DNA from: JAPOPJ01 sp964538885
GTDB taxonomy: Archaea; Thermoproteota; Nitrososphaeria; Nitrososphaerales; Nitrosopumilaceae
Assembly: GCA_964538885.1 (NCBI GenBank)
Contig: CAZIHR010000103.1
Coordinates: forward strand, 1-15,675
DNA length: 15,675 bases
Direction: 5' to 3'
Below the pieces are notes generated by a model. That model was not told the origin of the DNA. It searched no databases and saw nothing but the letters and a program-made list of their open reading frames with translations. Of this stretch, positions 1-7,701 are shown piece after piece (within the stretch, counting starts at the first letter, position 1; every line of letters begins with the position of its first letter). A program made the position numbers and the translations under genes.

Positions 1-497
1 TACTTTGTACGTCATTTTGGTTATACATTTGGATTCGCGTGTTGGCAATTAGCATTATGATGTGTTCAGCATTCACCTCAGCTCAACACCATATTCACCC
101 ATACAGCCAAATGATTCATATCGAGATTCACTTGTCTCTCATTAGAGCTTGTACATAATTTCAATATTAGAATATAATTCATCTAGCAAATAATCAAAAA
201 AACGCGATCAAAATATCCAGTCAATTATAATAAAATTGTTCGAAGATAAGAGAAAAACAGCTCTCGGCCAATATATTAAAACTTGAAAATCTTAAGATCT
301 ATTTTGCAAATATATATCGTAGAATGCAGAGCTGGGTAATGTATAACACAGACACACTACCAATCAAACTTTACAAATTAAAGATTCTTGACAGTAAAAT
401 ATAGAATAGATCACATGCGCAATTACGTTTTACATGTCAAATCACGTCTAAATTCTATATCATTCTTTGATTACGTATGAACTCTAATTTTTATTCA
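1..497. other. AT-rich stretch with no recognisable gene
   Basis: I see no convincing coding region, RNA gene or mobile-element remnant on either strand here. The stretch is AT-rich with many stop codons in all frames, and the short plus-strand reading frame entering at about 477 is a shadow of the acetyltransferase gene. It ends at the 3' end of that minus-strand gene, so part of it is simply its downstream region. No tRNA-like TTC loop was seen. Confidence 0.6.
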
Positions 498-995
498 TTA
501 CCCAAGTTCTATTGCCATCAGATAGGCATCCTCACCATCACGATAGTATGCACCAAGCTGTTGCCTTATCATAAAGCCCAGACGCTCATAGAGCCTAACT
601 GCCCCTTCATTGCTGCACCTCACCTCAAGGTAAAACTCGTCACATTTCTTCAATCTGATACCATTGATGGACTCTTCCACCAATGCTCGTCCTATTCCCT
701 TCTTTCTAAGATCATCTAGGACTGCAACAGATACAACATGTCCCTTCTTTACAAATCCAAGCTTCTTAAAGTTGGAAAATCCATACTCTGTCTTGCACAT
801 TATATATCCTGCAAGCTTGCCATCCACCTCAGCTACTAAAAATGCCTCTGGAATCTCTGCAAGTAAACTCTCATAGAAATAATCAGAATAGTGTTCTGGG
901 AGGGTCTTGAGATTGATCTCCATCACAGGTATGAGATCTGAAGGTTCTGCTCTACGTATACTACAGTTTCCCAACTGCCGCAATATGACCTGCAT
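498..995 (-). CDS. rimI: Ard1/RimI-type protein N-terminal acetyltransferase (GNAT family)
   Basis: Transfers acetyl from acetyl-CoA to the alpha-amino group of protein N-termini; a cytosolic enzyme of the archaeal Ard1/Naa10 type, often annotated rimI. With the start I prefer (ATG at 993-995) it has 165 residues, the usual length. Visible signatures are the substrate-side segment TLPEHYSDYF (residues 31-40), GHVVSVAVL (85-93), the acetyl-CoA loop RKKGIGRA (97-104), the strand FYLEVRCSNEGA (121-132), LYERLGF (135-141) and the terminal YYRDGEDAYLM (150-160). From memory these follow the Sulfolobus Ard1 enzyme closely. The reading frame is open for another 50 codons upstream, but that part has no family resemblance and would overlap the neighbouring gene, so I start at the internal ATG. 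A TATA-like box lies about 32 bp upstream. It is divergent from the protease gene. Confidence 0.9.
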   Translation of the reverse strand: MQVILRQLGNCSIRRAEPSDLIPVMEINLKTLPEHYSDYFYESLLAEIPEAFLVAEVDGKLAGYIMCKTEYGFSNFKKLGFVKKGHVVSVAVLDDLRKKGIGRALVEESINGIRLKKCDEFYLEVRCSNEGAVRLYERLGFMIRQQLGAYYRDGEDAYLMAIELG

Positions 996-1018
996 CAATA
1001 TGAGGGTACGAATTATGG

Positions 1019-1032
1019 TATTTAATTTTAAA
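1019..1032 (-). promoter_or_regulatory. rimI: TATA-like box of the acetyltransferase gene
   Basis: On the minus strand the AT-only run around 1019-1032 (tttaaaattaaat) is centred about 32 bp before the chosen ATG at 995. That spacing fits an archaeal TATA box followed by a very short leader, and it supports the internal start rather than the longer reading frame. Inferred from spacing and composition only. Confidence 0.4.
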
Positions 1033-1043
1033 CTGCAAAACGA

Positions 1044-1049
1044 TTTAAT
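1044..1049 (+). promoter_or_regulatory. TATA-like box of the M50 protease gene
   Basis: TTTAAT at 1044-1049 lies about 27 bp before the TTG at 1074. For a leaderless archaeal mRNA this is close to the expected distance and favours the TTG as the true start. Inference from spacing only. Confidence 0.35.
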
Positions 1050-1073
1050 GGACAAAGATAGATTGCCAAGATA

Positions 1074-2171
1074 TTGAATGAGCCTTCTCAGGAAGACATC
1101 ATCCACATGGTAAATGTGATGTTTAACGTAGAATATCTTAACCAAAGCACATATGCATTGGAATTTAAGATAAATGATTCAGAGTTTAAGGCAAAGTTTG
1201 AGGAGCTGGCAAGAAAGCTTGAAGGCGTTGACTATATCTGCAAGCTCGTACGTATCGAGGGTGGAATTCACATAATTGTTCAAAAGTTTACCCCAAACAA
1301 GCAGAACAAATGGTTCAGTTCCCAATGGATGCCACGAATACTCTTTGCAACTGTAGTGGCATTTGTCATGATTGATGGATACTATCGCACCGCAGGGACA
1401 AACTCAATTGTAAATATTGGTGACCCGTTAGAGATGGCAGTATTATACACACTCTCACTCTTGGGAATTCTTGGAATTCACGAACTAGGACACATTACAG
1501 CAGCAAAGATGCACCGATTAAAGACCACATGGCCATACTTTATACCCGGACTGCCAATTATAGGAATACCAACATTTGGAGCGTTTATTCAATCTAGAGG
1601 ACTAACAATCAACAGGGAGATTCTCTTTGATGTAGCTATTGCTGGACCTCTGGCAGGTCTAGTAATTGCAGTAATTGTATCCATGTATGGTGCGTATACT
1701 GCACCCACAATCGGAGAAGATATTGCTAGAGGCTTGTTTGCAGAATCAAGATTGACAGAGTGGAATCAAGGTGAACCACTACTAATGACTGCCAGTTTGA
1801 GTATATTTGGCAAGGGCGGCCAGGGAAGCGAAGTCATAATGACGCCAGTATTGTTTGCCGCGTGGATTGGATTTCTCATAACATTTCTGAATATGCTGCC
1901 TGCATGGCAGCTTGATGGCGGCCATATGGCAAGAACGCTGTTAGGACCAAAGATGCACAGATACGCCACATATGGAAGCATGGTAATACTCGTACTACTC
2001 AACTACTGGCTCATGGCGATGCTAATATTGGTACTTAGTTGGAAGAACCCCAGTGCAAACCCACTTGATGATGTATCTCCACTATCAAGGAACCGCAAGA
2101 TAGTATATGTGGTGGTGCTCATGCTTGCCGTACTGTGCGCTCCTCTACCTACCGGCATCATACCTCAATAA
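1074..2171 (+). CDS. M50-family (site-2 protease-like) membrane metalloprotease
   Basis: Intramembrane zinc metalloprotease of the S2P/M50 family. The zinc site HELGH is at residues 136-140 within a hydrophobic helix, and the second family signature, NMLPAWQLDGGH (273-284), supplies the third metal ligand. FGAFIQSR (168-175) is the loop typical of the EGY1-like branch. There are roughly six or seven hydrophobic segments (about 86-101, 121-138, 185-205, 257-275, 301-322, 343-358). Residues 1-80 form a soluble N-terminal domain, and a conserved-looking stretch before the first helix includes WMPRILFATVV. The start is a TTG; an ATG 11 codons later is the alternative, but the TATA spacing and the helix-like residues 5-18 favour TTG. 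The C-terminal codons overlap the convergent LarA-like gene by 27 bp. The substrate cannot be told from sequence. Confidence 0.9.
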   Translation: MNEPSQEDIIHMVNVMFNVEYLNQSTYALEFKINDSEFKAKFEELARKLEGVDYICKLVRIEGGIHIIVQKFTPNKQNKWFSSQWMPRILFATVVAFVMIDGYYRTAGTNSIVNIGDPLEMAVLYTLSLLGILGIHELGHITAAKMHRLKTTWPYFIPGLPIIGIPTFGAFIQSRGLTINREILFDVAIAGPLAGLVIAVIVSMYGAYTAPTIGEDIARGLFAESRLTEWNQGEPLLMTASLSIFGKGGQGSEVIMTPVLFAAWIGFLITFLNMLPAWQLDGGHMARTLLGPKMHRYATYGSMVILVLLNYWLMAMLILVLSWKNPSANPLDDVSPLSRNRKIVYVVVLMLAVLCAPLPTGIIPQ

Positions 2172-3239
2172 GGTCCCCGCACCATCAGACACCACCATGA
2201 TCTTTTGTGACTGTCCCAATGTCGCAATTATATGATCCATTGCTTGCTTGATCCCCGGCAACGATATCATGTCGAGTCTCTTTATGTATGATTCCGGTAA
2301 TACAGAGACAATGCATGTCTGAAAATTCTGCTGCAACTCATTGAGATAAAGTAGATTCTCCATACCATCCACATATCGAGTCGGATCTTTTAGTGCATCT
2401 GCTGACAATCTGCCCTCGATGTATTGTCTTAAAGAATCAGAACCCAGACCCTGTGCACATTCAGAGACCAGCACCACAAGTCCGTCTTTTTTTATCGAGG
2501 CAGAACAGTTCCACAGAGAGGATAACGATTTTGTCATACTTTCACTGCTTGCCTCCCTCCCAGTACTAACTATTATGGATCTTTGCGCCTTGACATCCTT
2601 TACTGCAAAAGATTCCAATGATTGCACTATATTGCTGGTCTCAGAAGGATGTCCCACAGCAAGATCAACTATACCAGCAGAGCCTGAAACTATATCAATT
2701 GCTTTGATCTCAAAGTTGTCAACAAATTTTTTTGCCTCCGCAAAGCTTCCAGTCATCTGTCCTGGGGTTGGCGTATCCGCCTTGCGTGCTGCATATGCAG
2801 AAGACATGGACTCGAGACCAAATTGCCTGATCAATCTAGTAGAGACTGTCTCATATCCGAACAAGCCATCAAAGCCAGCCTCACCCACAAACACCAGATC
2901 TGCGGCCGACAAGTCAGAATTAAACTCACTCACCAAGCTTCCCTCAGGCAGACCTGCCCTGATACGGCCCATCGTCTTCTTGTTTGAAAATATCTTGGGA
3001 AATGGTAATGACTTTTGCTCACAGAGAGCAAACAACAACGAGATTATCTTTTGAATGTGTGGAGAGTTATGCAATATTACAAGTTCCATGGGCTTGGCAA
3101 GATCAAGGCCTCCCAGCTTCTCATGTATGGTATTATCATTTATAGTGGTACCACCAGATTCCACATGCTGATCTAGATTTTCTGCGCGTATATCCAACAC
3201 CACATCAGTAATACCATAGTTTAACCAGATTTCAGGCAT
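2145..3239 (-). CDS. LarA-like (DUF2088 / lactate racemase-related) protein
   Basis: A 364-residue soluble protein that I place, with reservations, in the LarA/DUF2088 superfamily. The main evidence is the C-terminal domain: SIIVSTG (221-227) is followed by a helix and then by DGLVVLVSECAQGLGSDSL (252-270), which matches the strand-turn-helix pattern VxLVAECxxGLG of that family. The N-terminus (IWLNYGITDVVLDI, 4-17) also resembles the opening strands of LarA. However, the His-rich motif (HxxDHTR-like) that binds the nickel-pincer cofactor in true LarA is not visible, so racemase activity is doubtful and the protein may be a paralogue with another role. It starts at ATG 3237-3239 with a TATA-like run about 28 bp upstream and ends inside the protease gene, tail to tail. 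Confidence 0.6.
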   Translation of the reverse strand: MPEIWLNYGITDVVLDIRAENLDQHVESGGTTINDNTIHEKLGGLDLAKPMELVILHNSPHIQKIISLLFALCEQKSLPFPKIFSNKKTMGRIRAGLPEGSLVSEFNSDLSAADLVFVGEAGFDGLFGYETVSTRLIRQFGLESMSSAYAARKADTPTPGQMTGSFAEAKKFVDNFEIKAIDIVSGSAGIVDLAVGHPSETSNIVQSLESFAVKDVKAQRSIIVSTGREASSESMTKSLSSLWNCSASIKKDGLVVLVSECAQGLGSDSLRQYIEGRLSADALKDPTRYVDGMENLLYLNELQQNFQTCIVSVLPESYIKRLDMISLPGIKQAMDHIIATLGQSQKIMVVSDGAGTLLRYDAGR

Positions 3240-3263
3240 GCTTTTATCATACTATACAGACTG

Positions 3264-3271
3264 AAATAAAT
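3264..3271 (-). promoter_or_regulatory. TATA-like box of the LarA-like gene
   Basis: Read on the minus strand, ATTTATTT at 3264-3271 is centred about 28 bp before the ATG at 3237-3239, which suits a leaderless or very short-leader archaeal promoter. Inference from spacing. Confidence 0.35.
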
Positions 3272-3492
3272 CCATTATAGTTAATTTTGATGTCATATTG
3301 GTAAAGAGTTTGCAACGTTGTAAATAGAATTGGACCTGATTTCTGCACGATTTGAGATTGTTGGGGCAGCTCAGACAAATGCCTTTACATCATTTATTTT
3401 CAGATATAACTCTGATTCTTCATTGCAGCCAATATGGTTGAGTTTTGCATCATTTTAAAACTAATGGGCGATAAATTTCAGAACCAGATATG

Positions 3493-3513
3493 GTGGTATG
3501 ATGTTCATACCAC
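3493..3513. repeat. Perfect inverted repeat, 9-bp arms with 3-nt centre
   Basis: GTGGTATGA at 3493-3501 is followed by TGT and then its exact reverse complement TCATACCAC at 3505-3513. The short centre suits a dimeric regulator's binding site or a tight hairpin. It lies about 300 bp upstream of the HNH gene and is not followed by a T-run on either strand, so a simple terminator is unlikely. Confidence 0.6.
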
Positions 3514-3814
3514 AAATGACGTCTCAGTTAACTAACTGGTAAACGCGGGCATTACAAAAAAGATAAACCATTCAAGTTTGCCAGATGCCAAAAGGCAGAC
3601 AAGATTCTTGGAAAAACCTTTACAGATTATAACTAAAAGAAAATTCATTCCTACACAGAATATATAGTACCAGCAGAGTTTGCCACACAGCAAATGACAG
3701 ATAAATGACACAGACTATATGTAAAATCATACCAAAAAATGTACCATTTTGTGGGATTCATCCCAATCTCCACTTGCCAAATATTTTTTTAGGCTATAAT
3801 TGAAAATCAATTAA

Positions 3815-5221
3815 TTGTCATTTAAGATTCGAAGAAATATTCCAAGAGACGTACTGCGGACATCCATACTAAATCAGCTTAACAGCCAAGGTAGAACTAT
3901 TCAAGAGCTTGGCATAGCAGACATACAAGGCAAGGCCGAGCAGAAACCATACAGAGACAGAGATGCATGGCACACACTTGATGAGCTTAAAGAGTTGGTT
4001 GCAGAAGAGATGAATATAGGATCAGAGCTGTTCGGACCAAATAGAAGAAATGACGATTTTAACCGCAAGATAACAGATACGCTGTGTGAGCTACGCAAAA
4101 AAGGTCTCGTCTCAGAATGGAACAGTTCTAAATGGAAACTTGGGTTGAGACTTGCAGAGCCGGATTCCCACAAAATAATACAAATTAAAACCCCAGAGCT
4201 TACCAGAACGCCTCCAAAATACGAAAAAAATGGCTCAATAAGATTCGGCGAAGAAGAGGACATGAAGCGAGTCTTTGTAGCTATAATGGAGCGCGGTGGC
4301 AAGGACAACACCTACAAGTTTGCACTGGCCAAGATCATACTGGACTATTGTAGGGACAACACTTCACATATCATACAATATGACTATCTTGCAAGCAAGT
4401 TTCTGGAACATTATTGGTATCAAGAGTACAAATACAAAATGAAACAGGACTTTAAGACAGAGCGCAAGCCGATGGTCATAAATATCATACGTGAGGTGTT
4501 CGGAGACGATCCACCTGCAGATTTTGGTCGATTAAATAAGCAGGACATCAAAATAGCCAAAGAAAAAATACTCAAAAAAGTTTTTGGACATGCACGGAAA
4601 AAAACATCTCTGGTTGTGCCAAGATTCCAAAACATACCTGGAAATGACGGCGATACAGAAGAATATGGAATCTTTTACAGCTATGATGATGACAGACAGG
4701 TAATTTGCTTGAGACCAGAAGCCCTTGACTTTTTCAAAAGGAACCACCCCATTTTGTCAAGGGCCACAATTGCCAAATGGGCAAGATTCCTAGAGAGGAT
4801 AAATGGTTCCCTCCCATATCTTGTATCAAAGATAGAGGTACCAGAGCTGGAACGGGGATCACTGGTAGAATATCATAGAATGCTATCCAAGTATGAAGAC
4901 TGTTGCTTTTATTGCCAAAACCACCTAGAAAGAAATCATACTCATGTGGATCATTTCATTCCATGGTCATATATATTCAGCAACGATCCATGGAATCTGG
5001 TTCTTGTATGTGATGCCTGCAACCTCAAAAAAAGTGACCGTCTTGCACACACAAAATTCAAAGATATGCTTGTATATAGAAATGAAAAATATTACAACAA
5101 AATAAAGAAACTGCAACAGTCCATAGATATTCTTGATAGCAAACGCGGATGGCAGACAGAGATAGATAATCATTATATGACCTGCTTGACGTATGGATTT
5201 GGCTGTATATCACTTCCATAA
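3815..5221 (+). CDS. HNH endonuclease with large uncharacterised N-terminal region
   Basis: A 468-residue protein with a zinc-bound HNH nuclease domain near the C-terminus. CFYC (364-367) and CDAC (399-402) form the two zinc knuckles, HVDHFIPWS (377-385) carries the catalytic DH pair, and NPWNLV-like NDPWNLVLVC plus CNLKKSD (402-408) complete the fold. HNH enzymes cut DNA with a beta-beta-alpha-metal site. The first 115 residues look like a winged-helix module (TLDELKELVAEEM then RKITDTLCELRKKGLV). Residues 145-310 form a second helical domain with the segment DNTYKFALAKIILDYCR, which I recall from other HNH proteins of restriction or defence context but cannot name. The TTG start at 3815 comes directly after an in-frame TAA at 3812, and no ATG occurs in frame before residue 66. 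It converges on the 430-residue gene. Confidence 0.8.
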   Translation: MSFKIRRNIPRDVLRTSILNQLNSQGRTIQELGIADIQGKAEQKPYRDRDAWHTLDELKELVAEEMNIGSELFGPNRRNDDFNRKITDTLCELRKKGLVSEWNSSKWKLGLRLAEPDSHKIIQIKTPELTRTPPKYEKNGSIRFGEEEDMKRVFVAIMERGGKDNTYKFALAKIILDYCRDNTSHIIQYDYLASKFLEHYWYQEYKYKMKQDFKTERKPMVINIIREVFGDDPPADFGRLNKQDIKIAKEKILKKVFGHARKKTSLVVPRFQNIPGNDGDTEEYGIFYSYDDDRQVICLRPEALDFFKRNHPILSRATIAKWARFLERINGSLPYLVSKIEVPELERGSLVEYHRMLSKYEDCCFYCQNHLERNHTHVDHFIPWSYIFSNDPWNLVLVCDACNLKKSDRLAHTKFKDMLVYRNEKYYNKIKKLQQSIDILDSKRGWQTEIDNHYMTCLTYGFGCISLP

Positions 5222-5290
5222 ATTGTACACGTATGGTTCAATCAAAAATTATATCAAATATGAAGAAATTGCCCCATATTGAAAAACAAT

Positions 5291-6583
5291 TCAATTTCTA
5301 CATAAACAATCTTGGCACTTTGAAATCGCGTCTCGAATTTCATGTGGGATTGTAACTGCTTGCTGAAATCTGCCATTAATCCTAGCAGTGCCCACAGTGA
5401 ATATTCCCATAATCATAAAAGTTCGCACAAACGAAGTTAACATTGAATTTTCATCCTCATATTCTGATATGTCTTGAAAATCTGGCATCGGTTCTATCTC
5501 AGCATCATCAAAACTATTCATGTATTCAGGTTTAAAGTATTTTTTCGCTTTTTTTGCTAGATCATCAAACGTGATAATCTTTTCACGAAAGATACAAGCA
5601 AATATCCCACGTTCACCACGACTCATACTCGATAGTTGTGCACACGTAAATTTAGGGAGACAGGTACATATTCTGTGTAGCATCATATCTCTTATAGGTA
5701 AAGTGGGAATGTTTGCCGCAGAACATATTTGGAAGAGAAGATCATAAGTGTATCGCGATATCGCATCTTTGAGAGGGATGTTAGTATGAACGGGAGTTGC
5801 CATGGCCGCATTAAATGCTGCTAGTTCTTTCTGCTCCATTTCATATATTCTCAACTCGACTTCAGGATCTATTGAGAAAAGTAAATGCGCGTTTGAAGAA
5901 TTCTTATCCAAAGTTTTCACACCAGAATTACTCGTAAAATTTGGCCAATTTATGCTCAATATGTCTTCAGAAGTTTGTGTAGGCCCAAATCTACGTTCTG
6001 CCACAATATGAAGCAAGGTCATTGTAGACTTTATTATAAATTCGGAGGCGCCGTTATTCTTTAGGCGTTCCAAGAATGTTTCATCATCCCATTCACCTGG
6101 CTCTGTAAGCGTGCCACAAACTGTGTAAATATCCTTATCATGTGGATGTATGCGTCCCACAAAGATGTCACCCACCTGATACTTTTTCTGAGATGCAGGT
6201 AAGAGTACCTTATACTCTTGTTGTGTATCATAACCGTGTACTAAAACTAGATTGGTGTTATCAGTTTGCGTCACCGCAAACTCGTCATATATGATCGCCT
6301 TTCTACGTAATAGATTGGATGCCATATTCTTATTTGTGATCTCATCTGCTACAAACTCATCTAGTACGGTATTGCCGGTAGAGGGATGGTGCCACTCATA
6401 AATAAACCACAGTAACTCCTGCCTAAATGCAAGCTCACCTCCCATCCGAGTCTCATAGGGACATAAATGAGCAACCTCATCAAATTCGTCACCATACTTG
6501 AACAGCGCATATCGTGCAAGTCTTTCAAAGATTCTCTGTGGCTTGACCTTCTTTCCCACGATATCTAAAAGATACACATCCAT
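5291..6583 (-). CDS. Uncharacterised 430-residue protein next to the SNF2/SWIM pair
   Basis: I do not recognise this protein. It has no signal peptide or membrane helix and should be soluble. Residues 12-95 are helical with conserved-looking aromatic and acidic positions. Residues 97-160 look beta-rich (NLVLVHGY, YKVLLPA, YQVGDIFVGRIHP, IYTVCGTL), like a small barrel. An acidic low-complexity stretch lies at 357-378, then a hydrophobic segment at 380-398. The last residues SKCQDCLC contain three closely spaced cysteines, perhaps a metal site or disulphide; no nuclease or ATPase motif is apparent. The ATG is at 6581-6583, with an AT-rich TATA candidate and a cluster of inverted repeats directly upstream. 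It lies 253 bp downstream of the SWIM gene on the same strand and converges on the HNH gene, which suggests it belongs to the same accessory cassette. Confidence 0.75.
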   Translation of the reverse strand: MDVYLLDIVGKKVKPQRIFERLARYALFKYGDEFDEVAHLCPYETRMGGELAFRQELLWFIYEWHHPSTGNTVLDEFVADEITNKNMASNLLRRKAIIYDEFAVTQTDNTNLVLVHGYDTQQEYKVLLPASQKKYQVGDIFVGRIHPHDKDIYTVCGTLTEPGEWDDETFLERLKNNGASEFIIKSTMTLLHIVAERRFGPTQTSEDILSINWPNFTSNSGVKTLDKNSSNAHLLFSIDPEVELRIYEMEQKELAAFNAAMATPVHTNIPLKDAISRYTYDLLFQICSAANIPTLPIRDMMLHRICTCLPKFTCAQLSSMSRGERGIFACIFREKIITFDDLAKKAKKYFKPEYMNSFDDAEIEPMPDFQDISEYEDENSMLTSFVRTFMIMGIFTVGTARINGRFQQAVTIPHEIRDAISKCQDCLCRN

Positions 6584-6836
6584 TTTAGTTTGTTTTGGTG
6601 ATCACAACTAGTCATATTTCATTTGACTGACACCAAAAACGACAAACGTGGTATTTTCGCATTTTGGTAAAAATTCTCTTACAGTCTCATGTGTATGATG
6701 TATTTCTGATTTTATAGGGGTGAATCTCCTCACATACAATTACTATACATTTAGTACTGAATAATATAGAGGCCTTGTCTGCAACTAGCACAACTCGCAA
6801 ATTTTGAAAAATAACACATACAATGCAAAATAATGG
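6584..6836. promoter_or_regulatory. Promoter/operator-like spacer of the 430-residue gene
   Basis: This 253-bp spacer contains no gene. Its part nearest the 430-residue gene carries nested inverted repeats (separate entry) and, on the minus strand, AAATATGA about 30 bp before the ATG, a possible TATA box. Repeats overlapping or flanking a TATA site are what an operator would look like, so the downstream gene may be controlled separately from SNF2/SWIM. The remainder is AT-rich and featureless to me. Confidence 0.4.
6593..6638. repeat. Nested inverted repeats upstream of the 430-residue gene
   Basis: The outer arms TTTTGGTG (6593-6600) and CACCAAAA (6631-6638) are exact reverse complements. 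Inside them AGTCA (6610-6614) pairs with TGACT (6624-6628), and GTGATCAC at 6598-6605 is itself a perfect 8-bp palindrome. The set begins 10 bp upstream of the ATG and spans the expected promoter. Confidence 0.55.
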
Positions 6837-7700
6837 TCAGTTATCTGTATCGCCTTCCTCTGACTGTGACCCACCTAGAAACGTCCTAAGACCTACCTCT
6901 GAAGCACGGCGGTACGTCTTTTCCATTGTAGGTATAAAGCTCTCACTTCCTCTCCAGAATGGAAATCCCCCAAGTTGCTTAACTAGAACGGCATCAACTT
7001 CTGGAATCGCTGCTTCACCCTGATTTTTTTCCATGCTGTGACTCCCCCAAAAGGTGTCTAGATCCGAGAATTGTAGCTTGCGTGATGGCTTTTCCTGTAC
7101 CTTCTTTTGCCTTTTGTTCCTCTTCTTAGAACTGTCAATGCCTATTTTGTGTAGTATTTCATTACGAGTCGCGCCGCGCAGAACAAATATCATAAAGGGA
7201 TTACGGTCAAACTCTTCTGCAAGTAACAGGTATATGGCAACTATATGCTTGCACGGATTAACCCAGTCCGGGCACGTACAATCAGTTACTAGATCTTTTT
7301 TGTTCGGAAAGAGATCCAATTTGAAATTCTTAAAGGAATCCTCAATACCTTCAGGCATCTGGCCTGCGAGGAGTCGTGACATTATGGCGGGTCTGGAAAA
7401 TATTGGCAGCATGATTCTCTTCCATGTCTTTGTATCAAATGTCTTGATATCAATGGTAATATCATATTTGTAGCTGCCATATACAATGGCAGTCACTTGG
7501 CCCTTTTGTATTTTAAGGGAGCTCACCCGACCCGTACGCGCATATGACTTGCCCCTGTTAAACCGCTCACCGATATTATACTGTTTGATGGTTTGGTTCC
7601 ACTTGTCTGCCCACCAGCTCTGGCCTATATCCCCCCTTGAAGATTGTGCCTTTATGCCACCTTTTACTTTCATCAAAGGCGTATGATACCACCACACCAT
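6837..7700 (-). CDS. SWIM zinc-finger protein (SNF2-associated, COG4279-like)
   Basis: Partner protein of SNF2-type helicases, carrying a SWIM zinc finger that is thought to bind DNA or protein. The motif CxCx(6)CxH is seen as DCTCPDWVNPCKHIVAIY (residues 149-166 counted from the longest possible start at 7727). The N-terminal block VKGGIKAQSSRGDIGQSWWA (21-40) and the segment RGKSYARTGRVSS (58-70) are hallmarks of the family. Residues 198-220 are lysine-rich. Three start codons are possible: ATGs at 7725-7727, 7710-7712 and 7698-7700. I chose the last because it begins one base after the helicase stop codon (7702-7704) and has GGAGG 12 nt upstream, but the 7712 start is nearly as likely. It is evidently co-transcribed and translationally coupled with the SNF2 gene. 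Confidence 0.88.
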   Translation of the reverse strand: MVWWYHTPLMKVKGGIKAQSSRGDIGQSWWADKWNQTIKQYNIGERFNRGKSYARTGRVSSLKIQKGQVTAIVYGSYKYDITIDIKTFDTKTWKRIMLPIFSRPAIMSRLLAGQMPEGIEDSFKNFKLDLFPNKKDLVTDCTCPDWVNPCKHIVAIYLLLAEEFDRNPFMIFVLRGATRNEILHKIGIDSSKKRNKRQKKVQEKPSRKLQFSDLDTFWGSHSMEKNQGEAAIPEVDAVLVKQLGGFPFWRGSESFIPTMEKTYRRASEVGLRTFLGGSQSEEGDTDN

Positions 7701-7701
7701 A

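Larger units (their letters stand above)
3240..3814. other. 575-bp non-coding junction between core genes and accessory region
   Basis: No reading frame of credible size lies here on either strand. The first 40 bp hold the promoter of the LarA-like gene. The rest has a perfect inverted repeat at 3493-3513, a smaller palindrome at 3752-3765 and short open stretches around 3550-3660 in two frames, which could be remains of a lost gene, though I match them to nothing. The AT-rich run just before 3815 presumably serves the HNH gene. Confidence 0.5.

Noticed and set aside
996..1145. 50-codon N-terminal extension of the acetyltransferase
   Set aside because: The extension does not resemble the family, would overlap the divergent protease gene, and the internal ATG at 995 has a well-placed TATA-like box.
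2419..3054. 211-codon open frame on the plus strand
   Set aside because: It lies wholly antisense to the LarA-like gene, its serine/proline/threonine-rich translation has no protein family features, and it has no promoter or start context.
3752..3765. TGGGAT-TC-ATCCCA palindrome upstream of the HNH gene
   Set aside because: Only 6-bp arms with a two-base centre; possible as an operator half but too short to claim among 575 bp of non-coding sequence.
5278..5295. ATTGAA / TTCAAT hairpin between the HNH and 430-residue genes as a terminator
   Set aside because: Six AT-rich pairs with a six-base loop would be very weak, and the hairpin overlaps the stop codon of the minus-strand gene; no proper T-run is placed after it.
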